Assembly: GCF_002724055.1 (NCBI RefSeq)
Contig: NZ_BDQY01000020.1
Location: forward strand, 1 to 63,126
Direction: 5' to 3'
DNA: 63,126 nucleotides
Origin: Tepidibacter mesophilus
GTDB lineage: Bacteria; Bacillota; Clostridia; Peptostreptococcales; Peptostreptococcaceae
Part shown: positions 27,114 through 34,802 of the stretch, in pieces
How positions within the stretch are numbered: the stretch's first letter is position 1
Layout: each line of letters begins with the position of its first letter
Program-made: the position numbers and the translations under genes
Notes under the pieces: generated by a model
What the model was told of the DNA's origin: nothing
Databases searched by the model: none
What the model saw: only the letters and a program-made list of their open reading frames with translations

Positions 27114-28583
27114 ATGTCATATATTATATTGAACAAGAGAAAACCATCAAATTATACATTAATATTTGTAGATATACCTTCAGTTAAAACCGATATAATA
27201 AACGCTATGATAAATAGAACATATATTAACGACTATTTTGAAATACCATTTTCATATGATTTAAATCATGATTATATAGATAAAATAGAAGTAATAAGAG
27301 GTCATCATCATTTTGGAATGCATAAATATTTGAACAATAAAAATTACATGTATATAACAATGCTAACAGATCCCATAAAAAGAGTTATCTCTTCATACTA
27401 TGATATTAAATCTAATAAAACATCTCCCTATTATTCTGATGTAAATAAAATAACACTCTACGATTATGTCTTAAATGATAAATTCAATGAAATTACATCT
27501 AATGTTCAAACAAAATATTTATGTGAAGATTATAGTGATAACTTAGAAAAAGCCAAGTACAATCTGCAAAATTATTTTTTAGCAGTAGGAACAGAAGATA
27601 GAATCCAGGAAATGATATCTATTTTGAAAACAAACTTAGGATGGAATGTTCCAAACAATAATTTTTATTCTCCTAAAAATTCTATCAATTATAATACTAT
27701 TCCAAAGCGTATAATAGATATTATAAAAAGAAAAAATCAAAATGATATAGATTTATTTGAATTTGCAAAACAAATATCAAGTGAATATTCAAAAAAAAAT
27801 AAAAATATAATAGTCAATATACCATTTAATATATCTAACTTAACTGATATGAATATGCCCTATCATAATTTTGGTATAAGAAAAGAATGTTTGACCAAAG
27901 AATGGATAGATTATAGAATAAACATATTTATGAATTACACATTAAAAAGTTTAAAAAATCAAACTAACCAAAATTTCAATGCATATATAAGATATGAGCC
28001 TTCAACAGAAGATTTAATAAAACAAGCTATTTCAAAATATCAACCATTACCAAATAATATACACTTCGTAACCACATACGAATACAATAATATGGTTTTT
28101 AAAATTATAAGAGGGTATAAATTTTTATATGAAATAACAATGTCAAGTGATGATATGTACCATAAGTCTTTTATACAACAAATGTTTGACTACACACCTA
28201 AACCTAATACAAAAATTTTGATATGTCAGAATGGCTATATATACGATTCTATTCAAAAAAGAATTGCACCTTATTTCAATCATTCTAGTTCATTTAACTG
28301 CTTAATATACTCTGTTATGGATTATTTGAATGGTAAAAGACATCCAATGGATGGATTTGAAAGTGCTATAAAACTTCCACACGAAATATTGAAAGACCCT
28401 AATTATATAAATCACTCTCATCAAAACAATGTAGCATTTGATTTTAATTTAGAAACTGAAATTTGGCCTAAAATAGATGGAGATGTATGGGTTAATAATA
28501 AGGGATATCTAGCATTGATGGGTCCTGAAATAAAAGATCAAGATAAGATTAATATGATACTCAAAGAATTTATAAAATACTAA
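27114..28583 (+). CDS. Sulfotransferase-like / glycosyltransferase-like fusion protein
   Basis: A 489-residue two-part protein. Residues 10-230 resemble the sulfotransferase family: IRGHHHFGMHKYL at 61-73 and LTDPIKRVISSYYD at 84-97, the 3'-phosphate (PAPS) site. The usual 5'-phosphosulfate loop (HIPKTAGT in relatives) is here DIPSVKTD, lacking the expected pattern. Residues 260-489 look like a rhamnosyltransferase-type domain (FRKE-like FGIRKECLTKEWIDYR, MSSDDMYHKSFIQQMFD). ATG at 27114 lies 9 nt after AGAGAGG. It probably modifies a spore-surface glycan. Whether the first domain is active is doubtful. Confidence 0.7.
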   Translation: MSYIILNKRKPSNYTLIFVDIPSVKTDIINAMINRTYINDYFEIPFSYDLNHDYIDKIEVIRGHHHFGMHKYLNNKNYMYITMLTDPIKRVISSYYDIKSNKTSPYYSDVNKITLYDYVLNDKFNEITSNVQTKYLCEDYSDNLEKAKYNLQNYFLAVGTEDRIQEMISILKTNLGWNVPNNNFYSPKNSINYNTIPKRIIDIIKRKNQNDIDLFEFAKQISSEYSKKNKNIIVNIPFNISNLTDMNMPYHNFGIRKECLTKEWIDYRINIFMNYTLKSLKNQTNQNFNAYIRYEPSTEDLIKQAISKYQPLPNNIHFVTTYEYNNMVFKIIRGYKFLYEITMSSDDMYHKSFIQQMFDYTPKPNTKILICQNGYIYDSIQKRIAPYFNHSSSFNCLIYSVMDYLNGKRHPMDGFESAIKLPHEILKDPNYINHSHQNNVAFDFNLETEIWPKIDGDVWVNNKGYLALMGPEIKDQDKINMILKEFIKY

Positions 28584-28610
28584 AATCCCCTTTGTGAAAA
28601 AGGGGATTTT
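28582..28610. terminator. Bidirectional terminator
   Basis: AAAATCCCCTTT, GTGAA loop, AAAGGGGATTTT; begins at the stop codon of the plus-strand gene and ends just before the stop of the minus-strand CgeB gene. Confidence 0.8.
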
Positions 28611-28616
28611 AGTATT

Positions 28617-29627
28617 TTATAAGTATTTGTATATACTATTCATAAATTCCTCAGCCCTATTATAATAAGTATGCTTTGAATAAACTTCCCTTTGACCCTC
28701 ATTAGCTATATGATTTCTCTCTTTATCGTTGTTTAAATAGTATTTAACAATATCTAATGTTTCTTTTGCTGATTCACTCAAAGCCAGATGTTGTCTATCT
28801 TCAAATAAATTCAAAAGAGATTTTGTTCTAAAAGTCAAAAAGAAACTTGAACATCCCAAAACCTCAAAAGGTCTTCCTGTCGTTTTAGTACTTGATATAT
28901 TATCCCATTCAAGTCCTAGCACTATCTTTGATGAACTATAAAGCAAAGGTATCTGCTCATATGGCAGATAGCCTTTTATATACTTAGAAGGAACTATTCC
29001 CTCCCATCCACTTCCCCAAATAGATATATTGTATCCGCTTTTTATAAGTGGAAGTACTATAGTATCTATACTTTTTCTTCTAAGCATTTCCTCTCCATCA
29101 TTTTGTTTCCCCAAAACATTTTTCTTAGTATATTCATCATTAACAACTCCATCATGATAACTTGCCGCAATTGATATATCACTTATAAGCTTTTTATCAA
29201 CTCCACAGTTTCTATGAATCATAGGATAACACCCATACCTAAGCAATGCTGCTCCCTTTCCTATTCTATTGTAATTTTGTATGCATTCTATAGCTGGCGT
29301 AAATATAAAGTCGAAATTTTTAGCCATTTTCATACTGTACTTTTGATGATAAGTTCTATCCTCAGTAGCCCAATATACGTTAAATATTCCCTTTAGATTA
29401 CATATATCTCTTAAATCCTCTACATTAAGACCATTTATAATTTCTGGCCTTCCAACAGTAAAAATTACATCTGGTTTAACCTTATCTATCATATCTATCA
29501 TAACTTTATATCTACCATCAGGCTTTATATTGTTCAAATCACAAACGCTAACATAATTGCCAACATCAGACAATGCTCTATAAAAACTCATATAAACAGG
29601 ATAATCACAGAATGTTAAAATTCTCAC
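28617..29627 (-). CDS. CgeB-family glycosyltransferase, copy 2 of a tandem pair
   Basis: A 336-residue GT-B type enzyme with the CgeB pattern: VIFTVGRPEIINGL, NVYWATEDRTYHQKYS, FIFTPAIECIQNY, LGLEWDNISSTKTTGRPFEVLG, HTYYNRAEEFMNS. It closely resembles the gene 15 bp upstream, so it is a recent tandem duplicate. Both are probably transcribed from the sigma-K-like promoter at 30689. Expected to transfer a sugar to an outer spore protein or glycan in the mother cell; donor and acceptor are not readable. Confidence 0.82.
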   Translation of the reverse strand: MRILTFCDYPVYMSFYRALSDVGNYVSVCDLNNIKPDGRYKVMIDMIDKVKPDVIFTVGRPEIINGLNVEDLRDICNLKGIFNVYWATEDRTYHQKYSMKMAKNFDFIFTPAIECIQNYNRIGKGAALLRYGCYPMIHRNCGVDKKLISDISIAASYHDGVVNDEYTKKNVLGKQNDGEEMLRRKSIDTIVLPLIKSGYNISIWGSGWEGIVPSKYIKGYLPYEQIPLLYSSSKIVLGLEWDNISSTKTTGRPFEVLGCSSFFLTFRTKSLLNLFEDRQHLALSESAKETLDIVKYYLNNDKERNHIANEGQREVYSKHTYYNRAEEFMNSIYKYL

Positions 29628-29642
29628 TATATCTCCTCCTTT

Positions 29643-30650
29643 TTATACATATTCCTTTAATGCATTCATAAATTCCCCAGCTCTATGAAAATAAGTATGG
29701 TTTGCATACACTTCTTTTTGTCCTTCATTTGCAACATAAATTCTATCTTTATCATTGTTTAAATAATACTTAACTATATCTAATGTTTCATTTGAAGAAC
29801 TTGAAAGTGCTAAATGAGTTCTATCTACAAATAAATTAGACAATGCCTTCGTTCTAAGACTTAAATAAAAGGCATTACTTCCAAGTACTTCAAAAGGTCT
29901 TCCTGTAGTCTTAGTACTTGATATATTATCCCATTCAAGTCCTAAGACTATCTTTGATGAACTATATAATGTTGAAATATTTTCATACGGATAATCCCCT
30001 TTAACAGATTCTCTAGGAACCATATTTTTCCATCCATTTCCCCAACATGATATTTTATATCCTGCTTCTATTAATGGATATACTATATTTTCAAAACTAA
30101 ATTTTCTTTGATTGATTTCATTATCATTTTCTTGTTTGCTTATAACATTTTTTACATAGTTACAATTCATCCCAGGATAATAAGTAGCCGCTATAGTTAT
30201 GTCGCTCAATAAATTAGGTACACTATTACACTTTCTATGTATACTAGGCAGACATCCATACATTAATAAAGATGACTCCTTCCCAATATTTTTATAATTT
30301 TGTACACATTCTATTGCTGGAGTGAATATATAATCGAAATACTTAGCTATTTCCATACTATATTTTTGGTGATAAGTTCTATCCTCAGTAGCCCAGTATA
30401 CATTTAAAATACCTTTTTCCCTACAGATATTCTGTAAAAATTCAATAGGTATCCCATGCACAGTCTCCGGTCTTCCTATTGAAAATATAACATCTGGCTT
30501 TATTTTATCTATACAATTTAACATATGGTTAGGTCTATTTTTATAATCAACATTATTTAAATCTTGTATCACTACATAATTTCCAATATCTGATAAAGCT
30601 CTATAAAACATGCTGTAAACAGAATAACTGCAAAATGTTAGAATTTTCAT
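29643..30650 (-). CDS. CgeB-family glycosyltransferase, copy 1 of a tandem pair
   Basis: A 335-residue paralogue of the next gene: VIFSIGRPETVHGIP, NVYWATEDRTYHQKYS, YIFTPAIECVQNY, WDNISSTKTTGRPFEVLG. The strictly shared WATEDRTYHQKYS and SSTKTTGRPFEVLG blocks probably bind the nucleotide sugar, and the divergent middle may set the acceptor. AGGAGGG precedes ATG. First gene of a two-gene operon with a sigma-K-like promoter. Confidence 0.82.
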   Translation of the reverse strand: MKILTFCSYSVYSMFYRALSDIGNYVVIQDLNNVDYKNRPNHMLNCIDKIKPDVIFSIGRPETVHGIPIEFLQNICREKGILNVYWATEDRTYHQKYSMEIAKYFDYIFTPAIECVQNYKNIGKESSLLMYGCLPSIHRKCNSVPNLLSDITIAATYYPGMNCNYVKNVISKQENDNEINQRKFSFENIVYPLIEAGYKISCWGNGWKNMVPRESVKGDYPYENISTLYSSSKIVLGLEWDNISSTKTTGRPFEVLGSNAFYLSLRTKALSNLFVDRTHLALSSSSNETLDIVKYYLNNDKDRIYVANEGQKEVYANHTYFHRAGEFMNALKEYV

Positions 30651-30688
30651 AATTTCCCTCCTAGTTATAACTTTACTATCTTATTTAA

Positions 30689-30717
30689 CATATTATGAGA
30701 AAAATGAAATTACTGTG
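30689..30717 (-). promoter_or_regulatory. Sigma-K-like promoter of the CgeB pair
   Basis: CACA (30714-30717), 16 bp, CATAATATG (30689-30697) on the minus strand; one mismatch in the last -10 base. Confidence 0.5.
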
Positions 30718-30770
30718 AGGAAAATAAGTTTATACTTTTACACATATTTAACTTTTCGATTTTGTGCACT

Positions 30771-30797
30771 AAAAAAGAGGCTCATAAATGAGCCTCT
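30771..30797 (-). terminator. Terminator of the structured RNA
   Basis: AGAGGCTCA, TAAA loop, TGAGCCTCT, then TTTTTT on the minus strand. Confidence 0.85.
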
Positions 30798-30996
30798 TTA
30801 ATCCATTGCGCCGTTCGCTTATTAAATTCACACCCGAGCTTCACCCAGGTGGGTGTCCTGTCGCCTGTATCTAACTTCCTCTTCTAGCAAGGCTTGTTAT
30901 CCTCAGTCAAACACGAACTCCCGTATACTTCATGTAGGTTGAATTTACTAAGCCATCACGTACGCCTCAGAAGTTATCAAACAATATCTTGTTCTT
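30771..30996 (-). ncRNA. ssrS: Probable 6S RNA
   Basis: A GC-richer, non-coding, highly structured stretch transcribed leftward. The ends close as a long rod: CTTAGTAAATTCA pairs with TGAATTTAATAAG (one mismatch), and outside it GGCGTACG pairs with CGAACGGC (two mismatches). The inside contains a large open region and a CACCC/GGGTG hairpin. TATAAT (31003-31008) is a -10, and a T-tailed terminator closes it, giving about 225 nt. This overall plan fits 6S RNA, which binds sigma-A RNA polymerase. A different structured RNA is possible; no covariance search could be run. Confidence 0.6.
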
Positions 30997-31074
30997 GATA
31001 TTATTATATACCAATCTATATATTTTTAAAAGTATTTTTGCTTTCCAAATTCTGATTTTTTTTATATTTTTTGT

Positions 31075-31560
31075 TTACTCTTCATCTGAACTTATCAAGT
31101 TTTGTAGGAAATTCATATTCTTCATATCTCCCAATGCTTCAGACTGCATAAGATCTTTTAACAACTCCATCTTTTTTTTCATATCCATAATTTTTGTTAT
31201 ACTTTCTTTTTTATTTTCTGGAAAAACTTCTATAATTTCTTTTATCATCATATTTCTTCTATCTTTATTATCCATGCTTCTAAAAAAATCAGGTTCTTCT
31301 ATTCCTCTAGCTTCGTTTACTGAACTTAATTTTTTTATACCTCTTATTAAATCTAACATACTCTCAGCCTTGTTTATTATTAGCTTTTCATCCGATTTCA
31401 TGTATTTTTTGCTTCTCATTAACATCTCTATTCCTCGTTCCAAACCTTTTTCATTTAATTCTCCTCCTCTAAAACTCTCAAAAATATCTTTTTCACTATT
31501 TAAAAGTTTGTCTCCATTAAGCGCAAGTACAGCCATAGCTATTATCATCTTATTATTCAA
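31075..31560 (-). CDS. Hypothetical helical protein
   Basis: A 161-residue, Lys/Glu/Met-rich, probably all-helical soluble protein (MIIAMAVLALNGDKLL at the start, MLDLIRGIKKLSS in the middle, acidic end). It begins with TTG at 31560, 8 nt after GAGGAGG; an ATG four codons later is too far from that site. I do not recognize a family. It is monocistronic, between the 6S-like RNA and a divergent small gene. Confidence 0.6.
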   Translation of the reverse strand: MNNKMIIAMAVLALNGDKLLNSEKDIFESFRGGELNEKGLERGIEMLMRSKKYMKSDEKLIINKAESMLDLIRGIKKLSSVNEARGIEEPDFFRSMDNKDRRNMMIKEIIEVFPENKKESITKIMDMKKKMELLKDLMQSEALGDMKNMNFLQNLISSDEE

Positions 31561-31681
31561 TATAATTCCCTCCTCTACAAACAAATAGTACTCTTCACTT
31601 TATATCCTATGTATTTTAGTTAAAATGTGTTACTTATTTCTGTCCAATTTGCATATAGTATTTATAAAGGGGGTATTTAAT

Positions 31682-31921
31682 ATGAAAATAGATGAAAAAA
31701 AACTTAAAGAGGCTAACCTAGATAAAGAAAAAATAAAAAAAATGAAAGATAAGGTTAAAAAGGATTATGAAGGAAAAAGCGAAGATGAACTTATGGAAGA
31801 ATTAAAGAAAATTTCAAAAAAAATAGATAATAAAGATAATATTTTAAAGAAATTAAAACCTTTATTGAATAAAAAGCAACAAGAAAAATTGGATAAAATA
31901 ACCAAAGAATTAAACAAATAA
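31682..31921 (+). CDS. Small Lys-rich helical protein
   Basis: 79 residues, highly charged, heptad-like (MKDKVKKDYEGKSEDELMEE, KLKPLLNKKQQEKLDKI), likely a helical hairpin. AAGGGGG lies 8 nt before ATG; a longer frame beginning 57 bp upstream lacks a ribosome site. Ends at a perfect palindromic terminator. Divergent from the helical protein gene at 31075, so the two may share control. Unknown function. Confidence 0.65.
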   Translation: MKIDEKKLKEANLDKEKIKKMKDKVKKDYEGKSEDELMEELKKISKKIDNKDNILKKLKPLLNKKQQEKLDKITKELNK

Positions 31922-31945
31922 AGAGCCCATATGGGCTCTTTATTT
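31916..31945. terminator. Bidirectional terminator
   Basis: AAATAAAGAGCCCAT palindrome of 15 bp per arm, with A- and T-runs at both ends, between convergent genes. Confidence 0.85.
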
Positions 31946-31967
31946 GCTTATTTAATCATATAACTTA

Positions 31968-32609
31968 TTAAACTAGTTTTTCATGTATTCTTCTTAATAC
32001 ACAGTCCTTTATTTTACATCCTTTTTTTATCATATCTTCACACTCTGATCTTTTCTTTTGTACAAATTCACCATCATCAAGCCCACATAGATTAACCTTC
32101 ACATTTAGTATTGCACCTTCAAGACCTGTATATAAAAGAAGGTTCCCTACACCTAAATCAGTTATAGCATTTTGATTTCCATAATCAACAAAATACTCCA
32201 TAAGTTCAAGTGCATCTAGTGAGTTCTTAGCAGTTTCAAACGGAACATCTATAGACTGTATAGTAGCATCTTGTATAGCTTTTTTTCTTATACTTTTTTC
32301 CTCATCTGTTTCCTTTGGCAGTTTAAATGCTTTCATAACTTCATTAAAAGACTCTGTATCCCTATCTACAAGTTCTAAAAGATTATCCCTTATTAATCCT
32401 AGTTTTTTAAATTTTTCTTTAAACTCTTCTTTTATATTATCATCTAAAGCCTCAAATTTTTTCTTTCCAAAGCTTAAGTTTCCCATCATTCTTCCAAGAC
32501 TTATTCCTATATTAGAAGCAAGGGCTGCAACAGATCCTCCACCAGGAGCTGGAGATGATGAATCAACTTCATTAGTAAAATCAACAACTTTCATATCTAT
32601 AAGTTTCAC
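31968..32609 (-). CDS. fchA: Formimidoyltetrahydrofolate cyclodeaminase
   Basis: Converts 5-formimino-THF to 5,10-methenyl-THF and ammonia, conserving the one-carbon unit from histidine. 213 residues, with the family N-terminus SSPAPGGGSVAALASNIG and the later NQNAITDLGVGNLL. The start is GTG at 32609, 6 nt after AAGGGGTG; a longer frame would overlap hutI. Last gene of hutU-ftcD-hutI-fchA. Its presence shows the formimino group is passed to folate rather than hydrolysed. Confidence 0.93.
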   Translation of the reverse strand: MKLIDMKVVDFTNEVDSSSPAPGGGSVAALASNIGISLGRMMGNLSFGKKKFEALDDNIKEEFKEKFKKLGLIRDNLLELVDRDTESFNEVMKAFKLPKETDEEKSIRKKAIQDATIQSIDVPFETAKNSLDALELMEYFVDYGNQNAITDLGVGNLLLYTGLEGAILNVKVNLCGLDDGEFVQKKRSECEDMIKKGCKIKDCVLRRIHEKLV

Positions 32610-32625
32610 TCTATTCACCCCTTTA

Positions 32626-33882
32626 TTAATATACAATCTTTTTATTGTCTACAACTAATTTTCCTTCTTTATAAACACTATGAGTATGGTTGATTCCAAA
32701 ATGATACATTATATAATCTACATTAGGAGCATCAAATATAACTAAATCTGCCTTTTTACCAACCTCTATTGATCCAACCTCATCCGCTTTATCAACTGCA
32801 CAAGCCGCATTTATAGTCACAGCAGTTAATACTTCATTTGGAGTCATTTTAAGTGCTAATGATCCTAATTGCATTATAAGTTGTATATTTTCAGTTGGAC
32901 AACTTCCTGGATTATAATCAGTAGATAAAGCAACCGGAACTCCATACTCTATCATCTTTCTAGCATCTGCATAATTTTTCATTAAACTAAATGATGTTCC
33001 AGGAAGAATATTTGCTATGACATTATTTTTAGCCATTAATTTCATGCCATCTTCACTAGCTGCCATTAGATGATCTGCAGATATAGCTCCTATCTCAGCT
33101 GCAAGTTCTGCTCCTCCTATTGATACTATTTCATCTGCGTGAATCTTAACTTTATATCCATATTCTTTAGCTTTATTTAATATCTTTCTAGTTTGATCTA
33201 CCGAGAAAACTCCTTCTTCACAGAATACATCACAAAACTGAGCTAAATCTTTTACATTCGGAAGCATATCTATTATTATATCTACAAATTCATCTGGATT
33301 TTCTTTATACTCCTTAGGTACTGCATGAGCTCCTAAAAAGGTAGATACTATGTCTACAGGATGACTCTCATTTAATTTTTTATTTACTTTAAGCTGTTTT
33401 TTTTCTGTATCTAGTTCTAAACCGTATCCACTCTTTGATTCTACAGTAGTTACTCCGTATCCAAGCATTATATCAAGACTCTTCTTAGCTTTATCATAGA
33501 GCTGATCTAATGAAGCTTTTTTTGTAGATTTAACTGTACTAAGTATTCCTCCACCCTGTTTTAATATATCTATATATGGTACACCACTTATTTTTAAGCT
33601 AAATTCATTTTCACGTGACCCTCCATGAACCAAGTGAGTGTGAGGATCTATAAGGCCCGGAGTTACAGTAAGCCCCTTAGCATCATGTATATCAGTGCTA
33701 TCTCCTATTAACCCCTCCATTATATGCCCTTGTCCTATATACGATATTTTCCCATCAGTTATAGCTATATATGCATTTTCAAGTATTTCAATATTATTCA
33801 TTTCTTCTTTTATACGTGGTCTATTAGCCCCTCTCATAGTAGCCAATTGTCTTATGTTTTTTATAATCAAATCTGCTCTCAT
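32626..33882 (-). CDS. hutI: Imidazolonepropionase
   Basis: Zinc amidohydrolase that opens 4-imidazolone-5-propionate to N-formimino-L-glutamate. 418 residues. Metal-binding DPHTHLVHGG near 80, KIHADEIVSIGGAELAAEIG near 247, and the Asp in ALSTDYNPGSCP near 325. Starts 8 bp after the ftcD stop, with TAGGTGAT as ribosome site. Third gene of the hut operon. Confidence 0.97.
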   Translation of the reverse strand: MRADLIIKNIRQLATMRGANRPRIKEEMNNIEILENAYIAITDGKISYIGQGHIMEGLIGDSTDIHDAKGLTVTPGLIDPHTHLVHGGSRENEFSLKISGVPYIDILKQGGGILSTVKSTKKASLDQLYDKAKKSLDIMLGYGVTTVESKSGYGLELDTEKKQLKVNKKLNESHPVDIVSTFLGAHAVPKEYKENPDEFVDIIIDMLPNVKDLAQFCDVFCEEGVFSVDQTRKILNKAKEYGYKVKIHADEIVSIGGAELAAEIGAISADHLMAASEDGMKLMAKNNVIANILPGTSFSLMKNYADARKMIEYGVPVALSTDYNPGSCPTENIQLIMQLGSLALKMTPNEVLTAVTINAACAVDKADEVGSIEVGKKADLVIFDAPNVDYIMYHFGINHTHSVYKEGKLVVDNKKIVY

Positions 33883-33890
33883 AATATCAC

Positions 33891-34787
33891 CTACTCCATA
33901 AGTCCAGTTTCTAATATCTTATCCATTCCAAAGTTCTCAAGTCCTAGATAATAAGCTGCAGTATCAGCTAATGCCTCCATAGGAACTAAACCTACAATTT
34001 CGCTTCCCATAACATTTACACCATATCTTTTAGCTTCCATTCTAACTGTTTCAAACACTCTATACATACTAGTTTTAGTGTAATCTGTTAAATTCATAGT
34101 AACCTGAACTATGTTTCTCTCAGGTATCTCAACAGGACCAGCCTTACAGAATCTAAATCCTCCATTTGAATGTCTTATACATCTTGCTATCTTATTAGCT
34201 ATTTCTATATCTGTAGTATCAAGATTTATATTGTAAGCTATAAGTGGCATTCTCGCTCCAACACCAGTAACTCCCGCAGTTGGATGTATCTTATTTTGTC
34301 CAAAATCTGGATGCCAATTAGGATCTTGTAATTTTTCACTCATTCCTTCAAATTGACCTTTCCTAACTGTTGCAAGATTTTCTCTATCAGGCTTTGTAGC
34401 GGCTTTTTCATATAAAAACACTGGTATTTGATGTTTTTCCCAAACATCCTTTGCACAAGAGTTTGCAAGTTCAACTGCTTCATCCATGCTCATTTCCTTA
34501 ATTGGAATAAATGGAACTACATCACTTGCTCCCATTCTAGAATGTTGTCCTTCATGCTTAGTCATATCTATTACTTCAGCTGCTACACCGATAGCCTCTA
34601 CAACTGCATTTTTTACAGCCTCAGGCTCTCCTATTACAGTAACAACTACTCTATTATAATCTTTATCAGCTTCATAATTTAAAAGCTTAACACCTTTTTT
34701 TCCTCTAAGAGGATTTACAATTTTCTCTATTTTATCTAAATCTCTACCTTCACTGAAGTTTGGAACACATTGAACTATTTTAGCCAT
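33891..34787 (-). CDS. ftcD: Glutamate formimidoyltransferase
   Basis: Moves the formimino group from N-formimino-glutamate to tetrahydrofolate, releasing glutamate. 298 residues with family landmarks CVPNFSEGRD at the N-terminus, HEGQHSRMGASDVVPFIP (catalytic His near 82) and KIHPTAGVTGVGARMPLIAYN. The bifunctional animal enzyme also has a cyclodeaminase domain; here that activity is the separate fchA gene. AGGAGG precedes ATG. Confidence 0.96.
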   Translation of the reverse strand: MAKIVQCVPNFSEGRDLDKIEKIVNPLRGKKGVKLLNYEADKDYNRVVVTVIGEPEAVKNAVVEAIGVAAEVIDMTKHEGQHSRMGASDVVPFIPIKEMSMDEAVELANSCAKDVWEKHQIPVFLYEKAATKPDRENLATVRKGQFEGMSEKLQDPNWHPDFGQNKIHPTAGVTGVGARMPLIAYNINLDTTDIEIANKIARCIRHSNGGFRFCKAGPVEIPERNIVQVTMNLTDYTKTSMYRVFETVRMEAKRYGVNVMGSEIVGLVPMEALADTAAYYLGLENFGMDKILETGLME

Positions 34788-34802
34788 AATTTATTCCTCC
34801 TA

